From Leucobacter denitrificans (lineage in GTDB: Bacteria; Actinomycetota; Actinomycetes; Actinomycetales; Microbacteriaceae), in contig NZ_CP060716.1 in the NCBI RefSeq assembly GCF_014396385.1, positions 744,001 through 808,000 of the forward strand: 64,000 bases of DNA. The letters are read 5' to 3'. The notes below the pieces were generated by a model. The model had not been told where the DNA came from. It saw nothing but the letters and a program-made list of their open reading frames with translations, and ran no database searches. Shown here one piece after another: positions 50,330-60,181 of this stretch (positions are counted from its first letter, which is position 1; every line of letters starts with the position of its first letter). The translations under genes and the position numbers were made by a program.

Positions 50330-53300
50330 ATGTCTAATGCCCAAGGCTTACCCCACATACAGTTTCCGGAAGATCTTCCGGTTTCGCAGATGCGCGACGA
50401 GATCGCGAAGGCAATCACCGACCATCAGGTCGTCATTGTTGCGGGAGAAACCGGATCGGGCAAGACAACACAGCTCCCAAAGATCGCGCTTTCACTCGGG
50501 CGAGAAGCCATCGCGCACACCCAGCCGCGACGCATCGCCGCACGCACCATTGCCGAGCGCATTGCAGAAGAGACTGGCACGGAGCTCGGCGGCCTCGTGG
50601 GCTACCAGGTGAGGTTCACAGACCAGGTGTCTAAGGACACGAAGATCCGCCTGATGACAGACGGTATTTTGCTCAACGCGATCCACCGAGACCGTGACCT
50701 CAAGGCGTATGACACCATCATCATCGATGAGGCGCACGAGCGTACGCTGAACATCGACTTTTTGTTGGGCTACCTGCAAACCCTGTTGCCGCGTCGCCCA
50801 GATCTCAAGGTGATTATTACCTCGGCAACGATCGACCCCGAGTCATTTGCGAAGCACTTTGCAGACCCAAAGACGAAGAAGCCCGCCCCGATCATCGAGG
50901 TTTCGGGCCGCAGCTATCCGGTCGAGATCCGTTACCGGCCGCTCGTCGAGGAGACAGAACAGCCTGACCCGAAGGGTGGCGCACCGAAAATTCGGCGCAT
51001 CGAGCGAGACCTCTTCGACGCGATCGGCGAAGCAGTCGGAGAGTTGGGGCGTGAGGCCCCGGGCGACGTGCTCGTGTTTCTTTCGGGCGAGGCCGAAATT
51101 CGAGACGCCGCCGACGCGCTCAAAGGCCAAGTGGCGAGGGCACGAACGCCCACGGAAATTCTGCCTCTCTACGGTCGCCTATCGTCTGCCGAGCAACATC
51201 GCGTGTTCGAGCGCGCAAAGCAGCCGGGCGGGCGACGCATTGTGCTCGCAACAAACGTTGCCGAGACCTCACTGACCGTGCCCGGGATTCGCTACGTCAT
51301 CGACGCGGGAACAGCGAGAATTTCCCGGTACTCGGCCCGCAGCAAGGTGCAGCGGCTCCCAATCGAGGCGATCTCTCAGGCGAGCGCGAAGCAGCGTTCT
51401 GGCCGTTCGGGTCGAACGAGTGCGGGCATTGCGATCCGACTCTACAGCGAAGAAGATTTCGAGTCTCGCCCGGCGTTCACCGAACCCGAGATTCGGCGCA
51501 CGGGCCTCGCGAGCGTCATCCTCCAGATGCTCGCGCTCGGCCTCGGCGATATTGCGGGCTTCCCGTTCCTCACTCCCCCGGATCAGCGCGGCATTGCTGA
51601 CGGCCTCGGGTTACTTGCTGAGCTCGGAGCGGTGCGCACGAATGGCAAGGGATCGCGCGCGAAACACACCATCACGCAAACGGGCCGTCAGCTCGCGAGG
51701 CTCCCGATCGAGCCCAGGTTCGCCCGAATGGTCATCGAGGCGAAGCGGCACGAGGTGGTTCCCGAAGTTCTCGCAATCGTTGCGGGGCTCACGATTCAAG
51801 ACGTTCGCGAGCGACCCCAGGCAGAGCGCGGCAAGGCTGATCAGTTGCACGCGCGGTTCGCTGATCCGCTCGGCGACCTCATGACGCTGCTGAACCTCTG
51901 GAACTATCTGCAGGAGCAGCAGCGCGAGCTCTCGTCGAGCGCATTTCGCAGGCTGTGCAAGGCCGAGTTCCTCAACTTCCTCCGTGTTCGCGAGTGGATG
52001 GATTTGGTGCGTCAGCTCTCGCGTGCGGCAGGGGTGAAGGGCCGCGTCGGCGAGGTGAAAGGCGGATCGGCAGACGCGATCCACCGATCTGTGCTCGCGG
52101 GGCTGCTCTCGCAACTCGGTGTTCGCGACGACCGCCAGGAGCGCAAGATCGCGGGAGCCCGCGGCTCGGCAGCACCCGGCGCGGTGAAGCGCAAACCGGC
52201 GCAGGAGTATCTCGGTTCGCGCGGCACGCGGTTCGTGCTCTACCCGGGCTCGGTGCTTGCGAAGAAGCCACCCGAGGTTGTGATGAGCGTCGAGCTCGTA
52301 GAGACCTCACGGCTATTTGCGAGGTCTAACGCGGTGGTGGATCCGGAGTGGGCAGAGGAGCTCGCCGGTTCGCTCGCGAAGCGGCAGATCTCGGAACCCC
52401 ACTGGGAGCGCAAGCAAGGGGCTGCAGTCGCGAACGAGCGAGTGACGCTCTACGGTGTGCCAATCGTTGCGGGGCGACGTGTGCAGCTTTCGCGGTTCGA
52501 TCTGCCGCTCGCCCGCGAGCTTTTTATTCGCCACGCGCTCGTCGACGGCGAATGGTATGCGGGAACGCAGAGTTCGCCTCACGCGTTTGATCGCGCGAAC
52601 ACCCAGCTCAGGCGCGAACTCGAACAGCTCGAGGAGCGCACGAGGCGCCGCGACATTGTGAGCGACGATGAGGCAATTTTTGAGTTCTACGATGCGCGAA
52701 TCCCGGCGAATATCGCGAGCACGCGTGACTTCGAGGGATGGTGGAAGGAGAAGCGGTCTACCGATCCACACTTCTTGCACCTGCGGCGTGAGGAACTGCT
52801 CGAGAGCGACGACGACCCCGTTGACGATCGCGAGTACCCCAGGCAGTGGCAGCACGGCGACCAGACCTTAAAGCTCAAGTACCGGTTCGATCCGACCGCC
52901 GAAGACGACGGCGTGACCGTGAATGTGCCGTTGCCGCTACTCCCCCGACTTGAGCCGCACGACTTCGAGAAACTTGTGCCGGGAATGCGCGAGGAGCTCG
53001 TCACCGCACTCATCAAGACGCTCCCGAAGGCGATTCGTAAGCATGTCGTACCCGCCGCTGATTGGGCGCGCACGCTGCTCGGCTCCGTGGGCGAGCACGT
53101 CGACGATGGACGGCTCACCGAACTGCTTGCCAACGAGATCAAGCGCCGCACGAGCGTGCAAGTCACAGCAGAAGATTTCGACCTCGAGCGGCTGCCTACA
53201 CACCTCACACCCACGTTTCGTGTCATCGACGGTCGCGGTCGCACTGTCGGCAGCGGCAAGAACCTCGTCGATCTGCAAGCTAAGCATAAGGAACAGGCGA

Positions 53301-54235
53301 CGAAGGGTGTTGCGAAGGTCGCGCAGGCGTCACTTCCGAAGAGTGACCTCGAACGCACAGGGGTTACTGCTTGGGAGTTCGGCGATCTCCCGAAACACGT
53401 CGATTCGTCGTTCGCGAAGGGTCGCGCAGGCAGCGCGGGCGTGGTGCGGGCGTACCCCGCAATTGTGGATCGGCGCACGGCCGTCGACCTCGTGCTCGTT
53501 GCAGATGAAGCAGAGCAGCAACGGCTGACCCGCCGAGGGATAAGACGTCTCGTCGCACTCTCGAGCCCGTCGCCCGCGAGCTACATTCGCGACCATCTGT
53601 CGAACCAAGAAAAGCTGCTACTCGGAGCGGGTCCCTACCGGTCGCTCGACCTCGCGATCGCCGATGTATCGCTCGCGGTCGCCGACCGCGTGATCCGCCG
53701 CCACGCACCTGATGGACTCGTCTGGCGAGCCGCCGACTTCGAGCAAATCGCTAACGACTACGCAAGCAGCCTCATCAACGAGATTTATGCGGCAATTGCG
53801 CTCACCGCCAAGGTGCTCGACGGGTTGCGACTGGCACGCAAGGCCATTGATGAGGCGAAATCCATTCAGGTGCTTGGCCAGGTGGCCGACGCCGCAAAGC
53901 AGATTGACGGCCTCGTGTTCGACGGCTTTGTGTCGCGCACAGGCCTCGCTGCACTCGAGCGAATCCCTGTGTATCTTGAGGCGATCCGCATTCGAATGCG
54001 CGGGTTGCAAGAGAATTCGGGCCGCGACCGCGCGTGGCAAAACGAGGTGGATCGGGCACTCATACTCTTCTCGGAGGCAGGTGGCACGATCCCACTTCCC
54101 GCAGACCCACCACCCCACCTTGAGCGCACGCGCTGGCTCATCGAGGAGCTGCGTGTGAGCCTATTTGCTCAGCAATTGCGCACCTCTGAGCCGGTGTCAC
54201 TGCAACGAATTCAAAAGGCTCTCGCGACGAGGTGA
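50330..54235 (+). CDS. hrpA: ATP-dependent RNA helicase HrpA
   Basis: 1301 residues. DEAH-box helicase: Walker A GETGSGKTTQLPK near residue 40, IIIDEAHERTLNIDFLLG, SATIDPESFAKHF, then GRLSSAEQHRVFE and ATNVAETSLTVPGIRYVIDAG, and QRSGRSGRTSAGIAIRLY. HA2 and OB-fold domains follow, then the long DUF3418 C-terminal half of bacterial HrpA (RDFEGWWKEKRSTDP, DGVTVNVPLPLLPRL). HrpA resolves stalled ribosomes in E. coli. ATG at 50330, shortly after GATAAT (50315-50320), so a very short leader. Confidence 0.95.
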   Translation: MSNAQGLPHIQFPEDLPVSQMRDEIAKAITDHQVVIVAGETGSGKTTQLPKIALSLGREAIAHTQPRRIAARTIAERIAEETGTELGGLVGYQVRFTDQVSKDTKIRLMTDGILLNAIHRDRDLKAYDTIIIDEAHERTLNIDFLLGYLQTLLPRRPDLKVIITSATIDPESFAKHFADPKTKKPAPIIEVSGRSYPVEIRYRPLVEETEQPDPKGGAPKIRRIERDLFDAIGEAVGELGREAPGDVLVFLSGEAEIRDAADALKGQVARARTPTEILPLYGRLSSAEQHRVFERAKQPGGRRIVLATNVAETSLTVPGIRYVIDAGTARISRYSARSKVQRLPIEAISQASAKQRSGRSGRTSAGIAIRLYSEEDFESRPAFTEPEIRRTGLASVILQMLALGLGDIAGFPFLTPPDQRGIADGLGLLAELGAVRTNGKGSRAKHTITQTGRQLARLPIEPRFARMVIEAKRHEVVPEVLAIVAGLTIQDVRERPQAERGKADQLHARFADPLGDLMTLLNLWNYLQEQQRELSSSAFRRLCKAEFLNFLRVREWMDLVRQLSRAAGVKGRVGEVKGGSADAIHRSVLAGLLSQLGVRDDRQERKIAGARGSAAPGAVKRKPAQEYLGSRGTRFVLYPGSVLAKKPPEVVMSVELVETSRLFARSNAVVDPEWAEELAGSLAKRQISEPHWERKQGAAVANERVTLYGVPIVAGRRVQLSRFDLPLARELFIRHALVDGEWYAGTQSSPHAFDRANTQLRRELEQLEERTRRRDIVSDDEAIFEFYDARIPANIASTRDFEGWWKEKRSTDPHFLHLRREELLESDDDPVDDREYPRQWQHGDQTLKLKYRFDPTAEDDGVTVNVPLPLLPRLEPHDFEKLVPGMREELVTALIKTLPKAIRKHVVPAADWARTLLGSVGEHVDDGRLTELLANEIKRRTSVQVTAEDFDLERLPTHLTPTFRVIDGRGRTVGSGKNLVDLQAKHKEQATKGVAKVAQASLPKSDLERTGVTAWEFGDLPKHVDSSFAKGRAGSAGVVRAYPAIVDRRTAVDLVLVADEAEQQRLTRRGIRRLVALSSPSPASYIRDHLSNQEKLLLGAGPYRSLDLAIADVSLAVADRVIRRHAPDGLVWRAADFEQIANDYASSLINEIYAAIALTAKVLDGLRLARKAIDEAKSIQVLGQVADAAKQIDGLVFDGFVSRTGLAALERIPVYLEAIRIRMRGLQENSGRDRAWQNEVDRALILFSEAGGTIPLPADPPPHLERTRWLIEELRVSLFAQQLRTSEPVSLQRIQKALATR

Positions 54236-54255
54236 TAAAAGCTCCGCGGGGTGGC

Positions 54256-54267
54256 TAGACTCTGCTG
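54256..54267 (+). promoter_or_regulatory. -10 box of the MFS gene at 54268, leaderless type
   Basis: TAGACT at 54256-54261, six bases, then GTG at 54268. Confidence 0.55.
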
Positions 54268-55497
54268 GTGGGAATTTATCGGGAACTTGGTCGCCATCCG
54301 GGCGTCTACCGCGTGCTGGCATCGCAACTCACCGCGCGCTTTCCGTTCGGCATGCTGTCGATCATCATTCTGCTGCACATGCAGCTGCAGTACGGCGACT
54401 ACACTTCGGCCGGTATCGTGCTCGCCGCGCAGAGTGTTGGCCAGGCGATAGCAGGCCCCCTCACGAGTCGCCTCATGGGCACGTTGGGCATGCGCCGCGT
54501 GCTCGCAACGACCTCGATCGTCTGCAGCGCCCTGCTTGTGACCATCGCGTTCGTACACCTGCCATTGCTCATCGTGACCGCGCTTGCTTTCCTCATCGGC
54601 ATCACGACTCCGCCAATTACTCCGGCGGTTCGCACGCTGTACCCGCGCATGGTTCCCGGCAATCAGATTTCTGCCCTGTTTTCGCTCGACGCAGCTGCCC
54701 AGGAAATCATCTGGGTTGTGGGTCCCGTCGTCGCAGTCTTCGCCTCGTCGCAGTTCGGCACCCCTGTCGGCCTGTGCGTTGCCGCTGCGGCCATGCTCAT
54801 CGGTGGTGCCTGGTTCATCACGACTCCTCTCATGTCAGTGGTGAAGCTCCCGAAGTCTCGCACGCGGCTCGGAGTGGTGCTTCGCAGACCAACCGTGCTC
54901 ATTTCCACGGTGATCGGCTTCTTCTTTGTCGCATCGTTTGCCGCGATTGAGGCGGGCGTCGTGCGAGCATTCGCACCTACCGACGGCTCGGCATCACACG
55001 GCAGTCTCGAGTCAGGCCTCGTGCTCGCATTCTTTGCTGGTGGATCGCTCGTCGGCGGACTAATAATCGGGCATCGCCCAGTGCGCCCGTGGTCGGCGTT
55101 CGTGCGTATCGCAATTGTGCTTGCCGGCACCGCCGCGTGCCTCGTGAGCCTGAATATGTGGTGGCTCTCAGCCGTGCTCTTCTTGGGTGGCATCGGCACC
55201 GCGCCAACGTTCGCCGCGATTTCGAGCATGATTGGTGCGACGGTCAAGTTCTCAGAGACCGCCGAGGCATTCGGGTGGATCGGAACGGGGCAACTCGTCG
55301 GAGTCGCTGCGGGCTCGGCAATTGGCGGCGTGGCCATCGACGCGATGGGTGCGCACGGCGCGATCTACGTTTCCGTGGGTCTGCTGGTCGTCGCGGCAAT
55401 TATTGCAGCGAGCACGACTCGCTGGATCCCGGATCTCAAAGGCATCGACATCGAGCAGCCACCAGAAACCGGGACAATCGCAATCCCGCTTCCGTAA
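54268..55497 (+). CDS. MFS transporter, 12 membrane helices
   Basis: 409 residues. Helices begin at ASQLTARFPFGMLSIIILLHM; motif A is degenerate (GPLTSRLMGTLGMRRVL), and GIGTAPTFAAISSMIGATV and AGSAIGGVAIDAMG are typical late helices. A charged, non-membrane C-tail of about 25 residues ends IPLP. Resembles small sugar/drug efflux MFS proteins of actinobacteria; no substrate can be assigned. GTG start from the leaderless box. Confidence 0.88.
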   Translation: MGIYRELGRHPGVYRVLASQLTARFPFGMLSIIILLHMQLQYGDYTSAGIVLAAQSVGQAIAGPLTSRLMGTLGMRRVLATTSIVCSALLVTIAFVHLPLLIVTALAFLIGITTPPITPAVRTLYPRMVPGNQISALFSLDAAAQEIIWVVGPVVAVFASSQFGTPVGLCVAAAAMLIGGAWFITTPLMSVVKLPKSRTRLGVVLRRPTVLISTVIGFFFVASFAAIEAGVVRAFAPTDGSASHGSLESGLVLAFFAGGSLVGGLIIGHRPVRPWSAFVRIAIVLAGTAACLVSLNMWWLSAVLFLGGIGTAPTFAAISSMIGATVKFSETAEAFGWIGTGQLVGVAAGSAIGGVAIDAMGAHGAIYVSVGLLVVAAIIAASTTRWIPDLKGIDIEQPPETGTIAIPLP

Positions 55498-55537
55498 CGT
55501 TTTGCTGCGGCATCTGTGCGTGACAGCTCTCGCTGAG

Positions 55538-55549
55538 TATGTTGATCGC
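55538..55549 (+). promoter_or_regulatory. -10 box of the DUF4349 lipoprotein gene, leaderless type
   Basis: TATGTT at 55538-55543, six bases, then ATG at 55550. Confidence 0.5.
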
Positions 55550-56446
55550 ATGAAGAGACTCCGCACATTCCTCGGCGTTACCGCCCTGCTCGTGCTCCTG
55601 CCCCTCACTGCGTGCTCTGCGCCGCCGAGTTCGACTGAAGCGCGCGACCTCGGAGGGGTCGAGATGAACGACGGAGGTGCGGTCGGTGGATCCGCCGCCG
55701 ACTCGTCGGTCACCTCGCCCGAAAGCATGGTCATGACCGATGACCGCTCGATCATTCGCACGGGCAGCCTCGACCTCGAGGTTGAGAGCGTGAGTGAAGC
55801 CTCAGAAGAGATCGCTTCAATAGTGGATCGCCTTGGCGGCGAGGTCGCTTCGCAGCAGGTGTCCGGCGATGGGGATGCGACACAAAATGGGAGCATCACG
55901 CTTCGCGTTCCCACGGACAGCTTTAATGAGGCATTCGACGCGTTCTCTGAGGTCGGTACTGTGCGCTCAGAACAGCGCGGGAGTGACGATGTGACTGAGG
56001 TCCACGTCGATCTTGCTGCTCGCGTGAAGGCTCTGGAAACTTCGGTGGGCAGGCTCACAGACCTTCTCGAGACTGCGGAATCGACAAGCGACCTCCTCGA
56101 AATTGAAAGCGCGCTTTCTGCGAGGCAAGCTGAGCTCGATGGTTTGAAGGCACAGCTCGAGTCACTCGAGGGTCAAATTGAGCAGGCCACGATCTCGATT
56201 TGGATGACCGAGCCGAGTGTCTTGCCCGGCGGTGGACCGCAGAATTTCTGGGAGGCGCTCAAGGCAGGAGTAGCATCCATCGGCAGCTTCGCCTCCGGTC
56301 TTGTGATCTTCGTCGGCATCATCTTGCCGTGGCTACTCATTCTCGGCGTCATCGCCGCAGCCGTGCTCATCCCTATCGGTATCCGCAGGAAGAAACGGAA
56401 GATGCCGACTCCGACGGAATCGGTGAACAATTTGCCCAGAGAGTGA
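55550..56446 (+). CDS. DUF4349 lipoprotein with C-terminal membrane helix
   Basis: 298 residues. Signal peptide MKRLRTFLGVTALLVLLPL with lipobox LTAC (Cys22), a Ser/Asp-rich linker, and the DUF4349 domain (about 68-235): RTGSLDLEVESVSEASEEI, TLRVPTDSFNEAFDAFSEVG, VHVDLAARVKALETSVGRL. A coiled coil (SLEGQIEQATISIWM) and a C-terminal membrane helix followed by RRKKRKM end the protein. DUF4349 proteins are envelope lipoproteins of unknown role. ATG at 55550 from the leaderless box; upstream in-frame codons are inside the MFS gene. Confidence 0.88.
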   Translation: MKRLRTFLGVTALLVLLPLTACSAPPSSTEARDLGGVEMNDGGAVGGSAADSSVTSPESMVMTDDRSIIRTGSLDLEVESVSEASEEIASIVDRLGGEVASQQVSGDGDATQNGSITLRVPTDSFNEAFDAFSEVGTVRSEQRGSDDVTEVHVDLAARVKALETSVGRLTDLLETAESTSDLLEIESALSARQAELDGLKAQLESLEGQIEQATISIWMTEPSVLPGGGPQNFWEALKAGVASIGSFASGLVIFVGIILPWLLILGVIAAAVLIPIGIRRKKRKMPTPTESVNNLPRE

Positions 56447-56574
56447 CGATACGAACACTATTTCGCCTGGATCCCACCTGAAAACGCAAGGCGCGCCGAA
56501 CTAGTATTGGCGCGCGTGGTGTGCGAGACTTGGAGTCCCAAACACCGACGAAGTCACTAAGGAGTGAGTCATCT

Positions 56575-57927
56575 ATGGGCACCTTCGCCGTCATCAACCC
56601 GGCTACTGGCGAGACCCTCGCTGAGTACCCGGAAGCGACCGCAGCCGATATTGAAGCAGCACTCGCTGCAACCCAAAAGACCTACCAAGAGTGGTCACGT
56701 AAGACGACCGTCGCCGAGCGTGCAGCGCTCGCAACCCGCGCTGCAGAACTCTTCGAGGAGCGCAAAGAAGAACTCGGCGAAATCATCAACCGCGAGATGG
56801 GCAAGCCCCTCGACCAGTCGATCGGCGAGGCAGAGTTCTCTGGTGCGATCACCGCAGCCTTCGCAAACAACGCTGAGGCTTGGCTTGCTGATGAACCACT
56901 CGAGGTCGAAGACGGCCTGAAGACATTCTTCCGCTTCCAGGGCACCGGCGTAATCCTCGGCATCATGCCGTGGAACTACCCGTACTACCAGGTTGCTCGC
57001 TTCGCAGTGCCGAACCTCATTCTTGGCAACACCATCGTGCTCAAGCACGCAGCACAGTGCCCAGAGTCGGCACTCGCGCTCGAAAAACTCTTCCGCGACG
57101 CAGGCTTCCCTGAGGGCGCATACGTAAACGTATTCGCGAGCCACGAGCAGATCTCTGACATCATCGCTGACGACCGCATCGCGGGCGTCTCGCTGACCGG
57201 TTCAGAGCGTGCGGGCGCAATCGTCGCAGAGCAAGCTGGCCGCGCACTCAAGAAGTGCGTACTCGAACTCGGCGGATCTGATGTGTTCCTCGTGCTCGAC
57301 ACGAAGGATATCGACCACGCAGTCGAGCACGCTGTTGGCGGCCGCATGGAGAACACCGGCCAGGCATGTAATGGTTCGAAGCGCATCGTCGTCATGGACT
57401 CGATCTACGATGAGTTCTCGAAGAAGTTCCTCGAGGCCATCGCTGGCCAGAGCTACGGAAACGACTTCGGCCCGCTCTCGTCTGCGGCTGCAACGAAGAC
57501 CCTTACCTCGCAGGTGCAGGGCGCGATCGATCAGGGCGCTGACGTGCTCGTCGGCAACAACACCCCCGACGGCAACGTCTTCACCCCGACCGTCATCGGT
57601 GGTGTGACCCCATCGATGGACGTGTACAGCCAGGAGCTCTTCGGCCCCGTTGCACAGCTGTACAAGGTCTCGAGCGATGAGGAAGCGATTGAACTCGCGA
57701 ACTCCTCACCGTACGGCCTCGGCTCGGTCGTGATCTGTGATGACCTCGAGCGCGCTGAGCAGGTTGGTAACCAGCTCGACGTGGGCATGGTCTTCATCGG
57801 TGGAGCCGGCCTCGAAGGTGCCGATGTTCCATTCGGTGGCGTGAAGAAGTCGGGCTACGGGCGCGAGCTCGGTAAGGTCGGCATGCTTGAATTCGCCAAC
57901 AAGAAGCTCTTCCGCTTCGCAGGTTAA
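56575..57927 (+). CDS. succinate-semialdehyde dehydrogenase-type aldehyde dehydrogenase
   Basis: 450 residues. NAD(P)-dependent oxidation of an aldehyde to an acid, probably succinate semialdehyde. Landmarks: NPATGETLAEYPEAT, MPWNYPYYQVARFAVPNLI, GSERAGAIVAEQAGRALKK, the Glu in LELGGSDVFLVL and the catalytic Cys in NTGQACNGSKR, then FGGVKKSGYGREL. Shorter than the E. coli GabD (about 480). ATG at 56575 with AAGGAGTGAG before it; a GTG at 56521 is possible but lacks such a site. It ends at a strong terminator. No gabT nearby. Confidence 0.9.
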   Translation: MGTFAVINPATGETLAEYPEATAADIEAALAATQKTYQEWSRKTTVAERAALATRAAELFEERKEELGEIINREMGKPLDQSIGEAEFSGAITAAFANNAEAWLADEPLEVEDGLKTFFRFQGTGVILGIMPWNYPYYQVARFAVPNLILGNTIVLKHAAQCPESALALEKLFRDAGFPEGAYVNVFASHEQISDIIADDRIAGVSLTGSERAGAIVAEQAGRALKKCVLELGGSDVFLVLDTKDIDHAVEHAVGGRMENTGQACNGSKRIVVMDSIYDEFSKKFLEAIAGQSYGNDFGPLSSAAATKTLTSQVQGAIDQGADVLVGNNTPDGNVFTPTVIGGVTPSMDVYSQELFGPVAQLYKVSSDEEAIELANSSPYGLGSVVICDDLERAEQVGNQLDVGMVFIGGAGLEGADVPFGGVKKSGYGRELGKVGMLEFANKKLFRFAG

Positions 57928-57938
57928 GACCTAACACA

Positions 57939-57978
57939 AAGAACGGTTCGGCTCTCATTTGAGGGCCGAACCGTTCTT
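57939..57978 (+). terminator. strong terminator between the aldehyde dehydrogenase and deaD-like genes
   Basis: AAGAACGGTTCGGC (57939-57952) pairs perfectly with GCCGAACCGTTCTT (57965-57978), with CTC/GAG pairing inside the loop. Lies between convergent genes and can serve both. Confidence 0.85.
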
Positions 57979-58023
57979 TATGTATCTGCGTTGTCGTTAG
58001 CTAGCAGCTAACGACCGCACAAC

Positions 58024-60057
58024 TTACCAGCGAGGCTTGCGCTTTCCGTCGGCACGGTTGTTGCCGAAGTCACGGCCACCGCGATCGCCCCGATCGTTGC
58101 GGTCACGATCGCCGCGATATCCACCGCGGTCTCCGCGGTCGTCACGGCCGTAGCCACCTCGATCACCGCGGTCGTTTCGATCGCCTCGGTATCCACCGCG
58201 ATCACCGCGATTGTCCCGGTCACCCCGGTATCCGCCGCGATCCGATCCACGGTCGCCACGGTAACCGCCACGGCCACCGCGATCTGATCCGCGGTCACCG
58301 CGGTCTTCAAATCCCCGACCACGCGGAGCTGGGCCATTGTCTTCTTTGAGCTCGATGAGCTTGCCGCTCACACGAGTCGCACGCAGAGCGTCGAGCGCCT
58401 CGCGCGAAAGACTCTTCGGCAGTTCGACGAGCGAGAAGTCATCGCGAATCTGGATACGACCGAAGTCATCACGGGTGAGCCCGCCCTCGTTCGCGATAGC
58501 ACCGATGATCTGACCGGGGTTGATCTTCTGGCGGTGTCCTACCTCGATGCGGTACATGCGCAAGTCGTCGCGCTGAGTGCGCTGGCGGCGCTCTCCGCGG
58601 TCGCCACGGTCGTCGCGGCCACGCCCACGGTCGCTGCCCGCGTCTTCAAGGAAACGCTGCGCCTGCTGGCGGTCGCGCGCGAATTTTTGATCGTCTGATT
58701 CGTCAAGGAGCAGCGGTGTGCTGCCCTGCGAAACCACCGCAAGTGCGGCAGCAACATCGTTCTCGGGCACGTCGTGATGACGCACGTAGTGATCAATGAT
58801 GTCGCGGAACTTCTCGATGCGATCGGTCTCGTCGAGTGCTGCGGTGATTGCATCGTCAAAGCGAGATAGGCGCGTTGCGTTCACCTCGTCGACGCGCGGC
58901 AGCTGCATCTGCGTAAGAGGCTGCTTGGTCGCTCGCTCGATCGACGAAAGCATGCGGCGTTCGCGAGGCGTAACAAAGCTGATCGCATCACCTGTACGGC
59001 CCGCACGCCCGGTGCGGCCGATGCGGTGTACGTATGACTCGGTATCGATCGGCAGATCGTAGTTGACGACGTGGCTGATGCGCTCAACATCAAGGCCGCG
59101 CGCAGCGACGTCTGTCGCGACGAGGATATCGAGGCGGCCGTCTTTCAGAGACTGCACGGTGCGCTCGCGCACGTTCTGCGGAATGTCGCCGTTGATCGCA
59201 GCGGCTGAGTAGCCACGCGCGCGCAGCTTCTCTGCGACCTGCTCGGAATCGCCACGCGTGCGGGTGAACACAATGAGCCCGTCGAAAGTTTCGACCTCGA
59301 GGATGCGGGTGAGCGCATCGAGCTTCTGCATGTACGACACCACGAGGTACCGCTGGGTGATGTTCGCCGAAGTCTGCGTCTTCCCGGCGATCTTCACCTC
59401 TTCAGGGTCGTTGAGGTACTGCTGCGAGATGCGACGAATCTGCGCCGGCATTGTCGCCGAGAACAGTGCAACCTGTTTCTCTTCTGGTGTGTCAGCGAGG
59501 ATCGTCTCGACGTCTTCCGCGAAGCCCATCTTCAGCATCTCGTCGGCCTCATCGAGCACGAGGTACTTGATCTCTGAAAGATCGAGCGAACCACGCTTCA
59601 GGTGATCCATAATTCGACCAGGCGTGCCCACGACGATGTCAACGCCGCGCCTGAGCGCAGAGAGCTGCTGACCGTAAGCCTGGCCACCGTACACCGGCAG
59701 CAGGTGCACCTGCGGCAGCTTCGAAGCGTAGCTCTCGAACGCCTCACAGACCTGGAGCGCGAGCTCTCGAGTTGGCGCGAGCACGAGCGCCTGAGGCACA
59801 CCCTGGCCGGGTTCGATGCGGGAAAGAATGGGGAGGGCGAACGCGGCAGTCTTACCGGTTCCGGTCTGGGCAAGACCAACAACATCGCGGCCCTGAAGCA
59901 GGGTCGGAATAGTTGCGGCCTGGATCGCCGAAGGGGTTTCGTAACCTACGGCGGTGATTGCCTCAAGTACCTCGGGTGCGAGGCCAAGATCGGCAAAAGT
60001 CGTGCGCTGCTCGTCTACGGGGTCTGTATCGGGCGCGTTATTCTCAGAAGAGGGCAT
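58024..60057 (-). CDS. deaD: DEAD-box RNA helicase with DbpA-like RNA-binding domain and RGD/GYR-rich tail (DeaD/CsdA-like)
   Basis: 677 residues. Core motifs: TFADLGLAPEVLEAI (Q motif), GLAQTGTGKTAAF, VLAPTRELALQV, VLDEADEMLKMGF, FSATMP, ATDVAARGLDVERI, HRIGRTGRAG. A DbpA/CsdA RNA-binding domain lies at about 505-575 (RMYRIEVGHRQKINPGQIIGAI to LPKSLSREALDAL). The final ~95 residues are repeats of Arg-Gly-Asp-Arg-Gly-Gly-Tyr type. In relatives this helicase assists 50S assembly and mRNA turnover in the cold. Leaderless start. Confidence 0.94.
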   Translation of the reverse strand: MPSSENNAPDTDPVDEQRTTFADLGLAPEVLEAITAVGYETPSAIQAATIPTLLQGRDVVGLAQTGTGKTAAFALPILSRIEPGQGVPQALVLAPTRELALQVCEAFESYASKLPQVHLLPVYGGQAYGQQLSALRRGVDIVVGTPGRIMDHLKRGSLDLSEIKYLVLDEADEMLKMGFAEDVETILADTPEEKQVALFSATMPAQIRRISQQYLNDPEEVKIAGKTQTSANITQRYLVVSYMQKLDALTRILEVETFDGLIVFTRTRGDSEQVAEKLRARGYSAAAINGDIPQNVRERTVQSLKDGRLDILVATDVAARGLDVERISHVVNYDLPIDTESYVHRIGRTGRAGRTGDAISFVTPRERRMLSSIERATKQPLTQMQLPRVDEVNATRLSRFDDAITAALDETDRIEKFRDIIDHYVRHHDVPENDVAAALAVVSQGSTPLLLDESDDQKFARDRQQAQRFLEDAGSDRGRGRDDRGDRGERRQRTQRDDLRMYRIEVGHRQKINPGQIIGAIANEGGLTRDDFGRIQIRDDFSLVELPKSLSREALDALRATRVSGKLIELKEDNGPAPRGRGFEDRGDRGSDRGGRGGYRGDRGSDRGGYRGDRDNRGDRGGYRGDRNDRGDRGGYGRDDRGDRGGYRGDRDRNDRGDRGGRDFGNNRADGKRKPRW
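58060..58305 (-). repeat. degenerate repeats coding for the RG/YRGDR tail of the DEAD-box helicase
   Basis: Recurring units such as GGCGGATACCGGGGTGACCG and variants encode GYRGDR and DRGDRGG blocks. Length may vary between strains by slippage. Confidence 0.65.
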
Positions 60058-60069
60058 CGTATCAGTCTA
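60058..60069 (-). promoter_or_regulatory. -10 box of the DEAD-box helicase gene at 60057, leaderless type
   Basis: TAGACT at 60064-60069 (minus), six bases, then ATG at 60057. Confidence 0.55.
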
Positions 60070-60181
60070 CACGCCCCGAGTCACTCCCAAGTGACTACGT
60101 TCGTGATTCGCGGCGGGCATGCCTCCGCGTCGGTCGCGCCTCCACTCACAGTGAGAGGAACGACCGACACGGATCCACCGG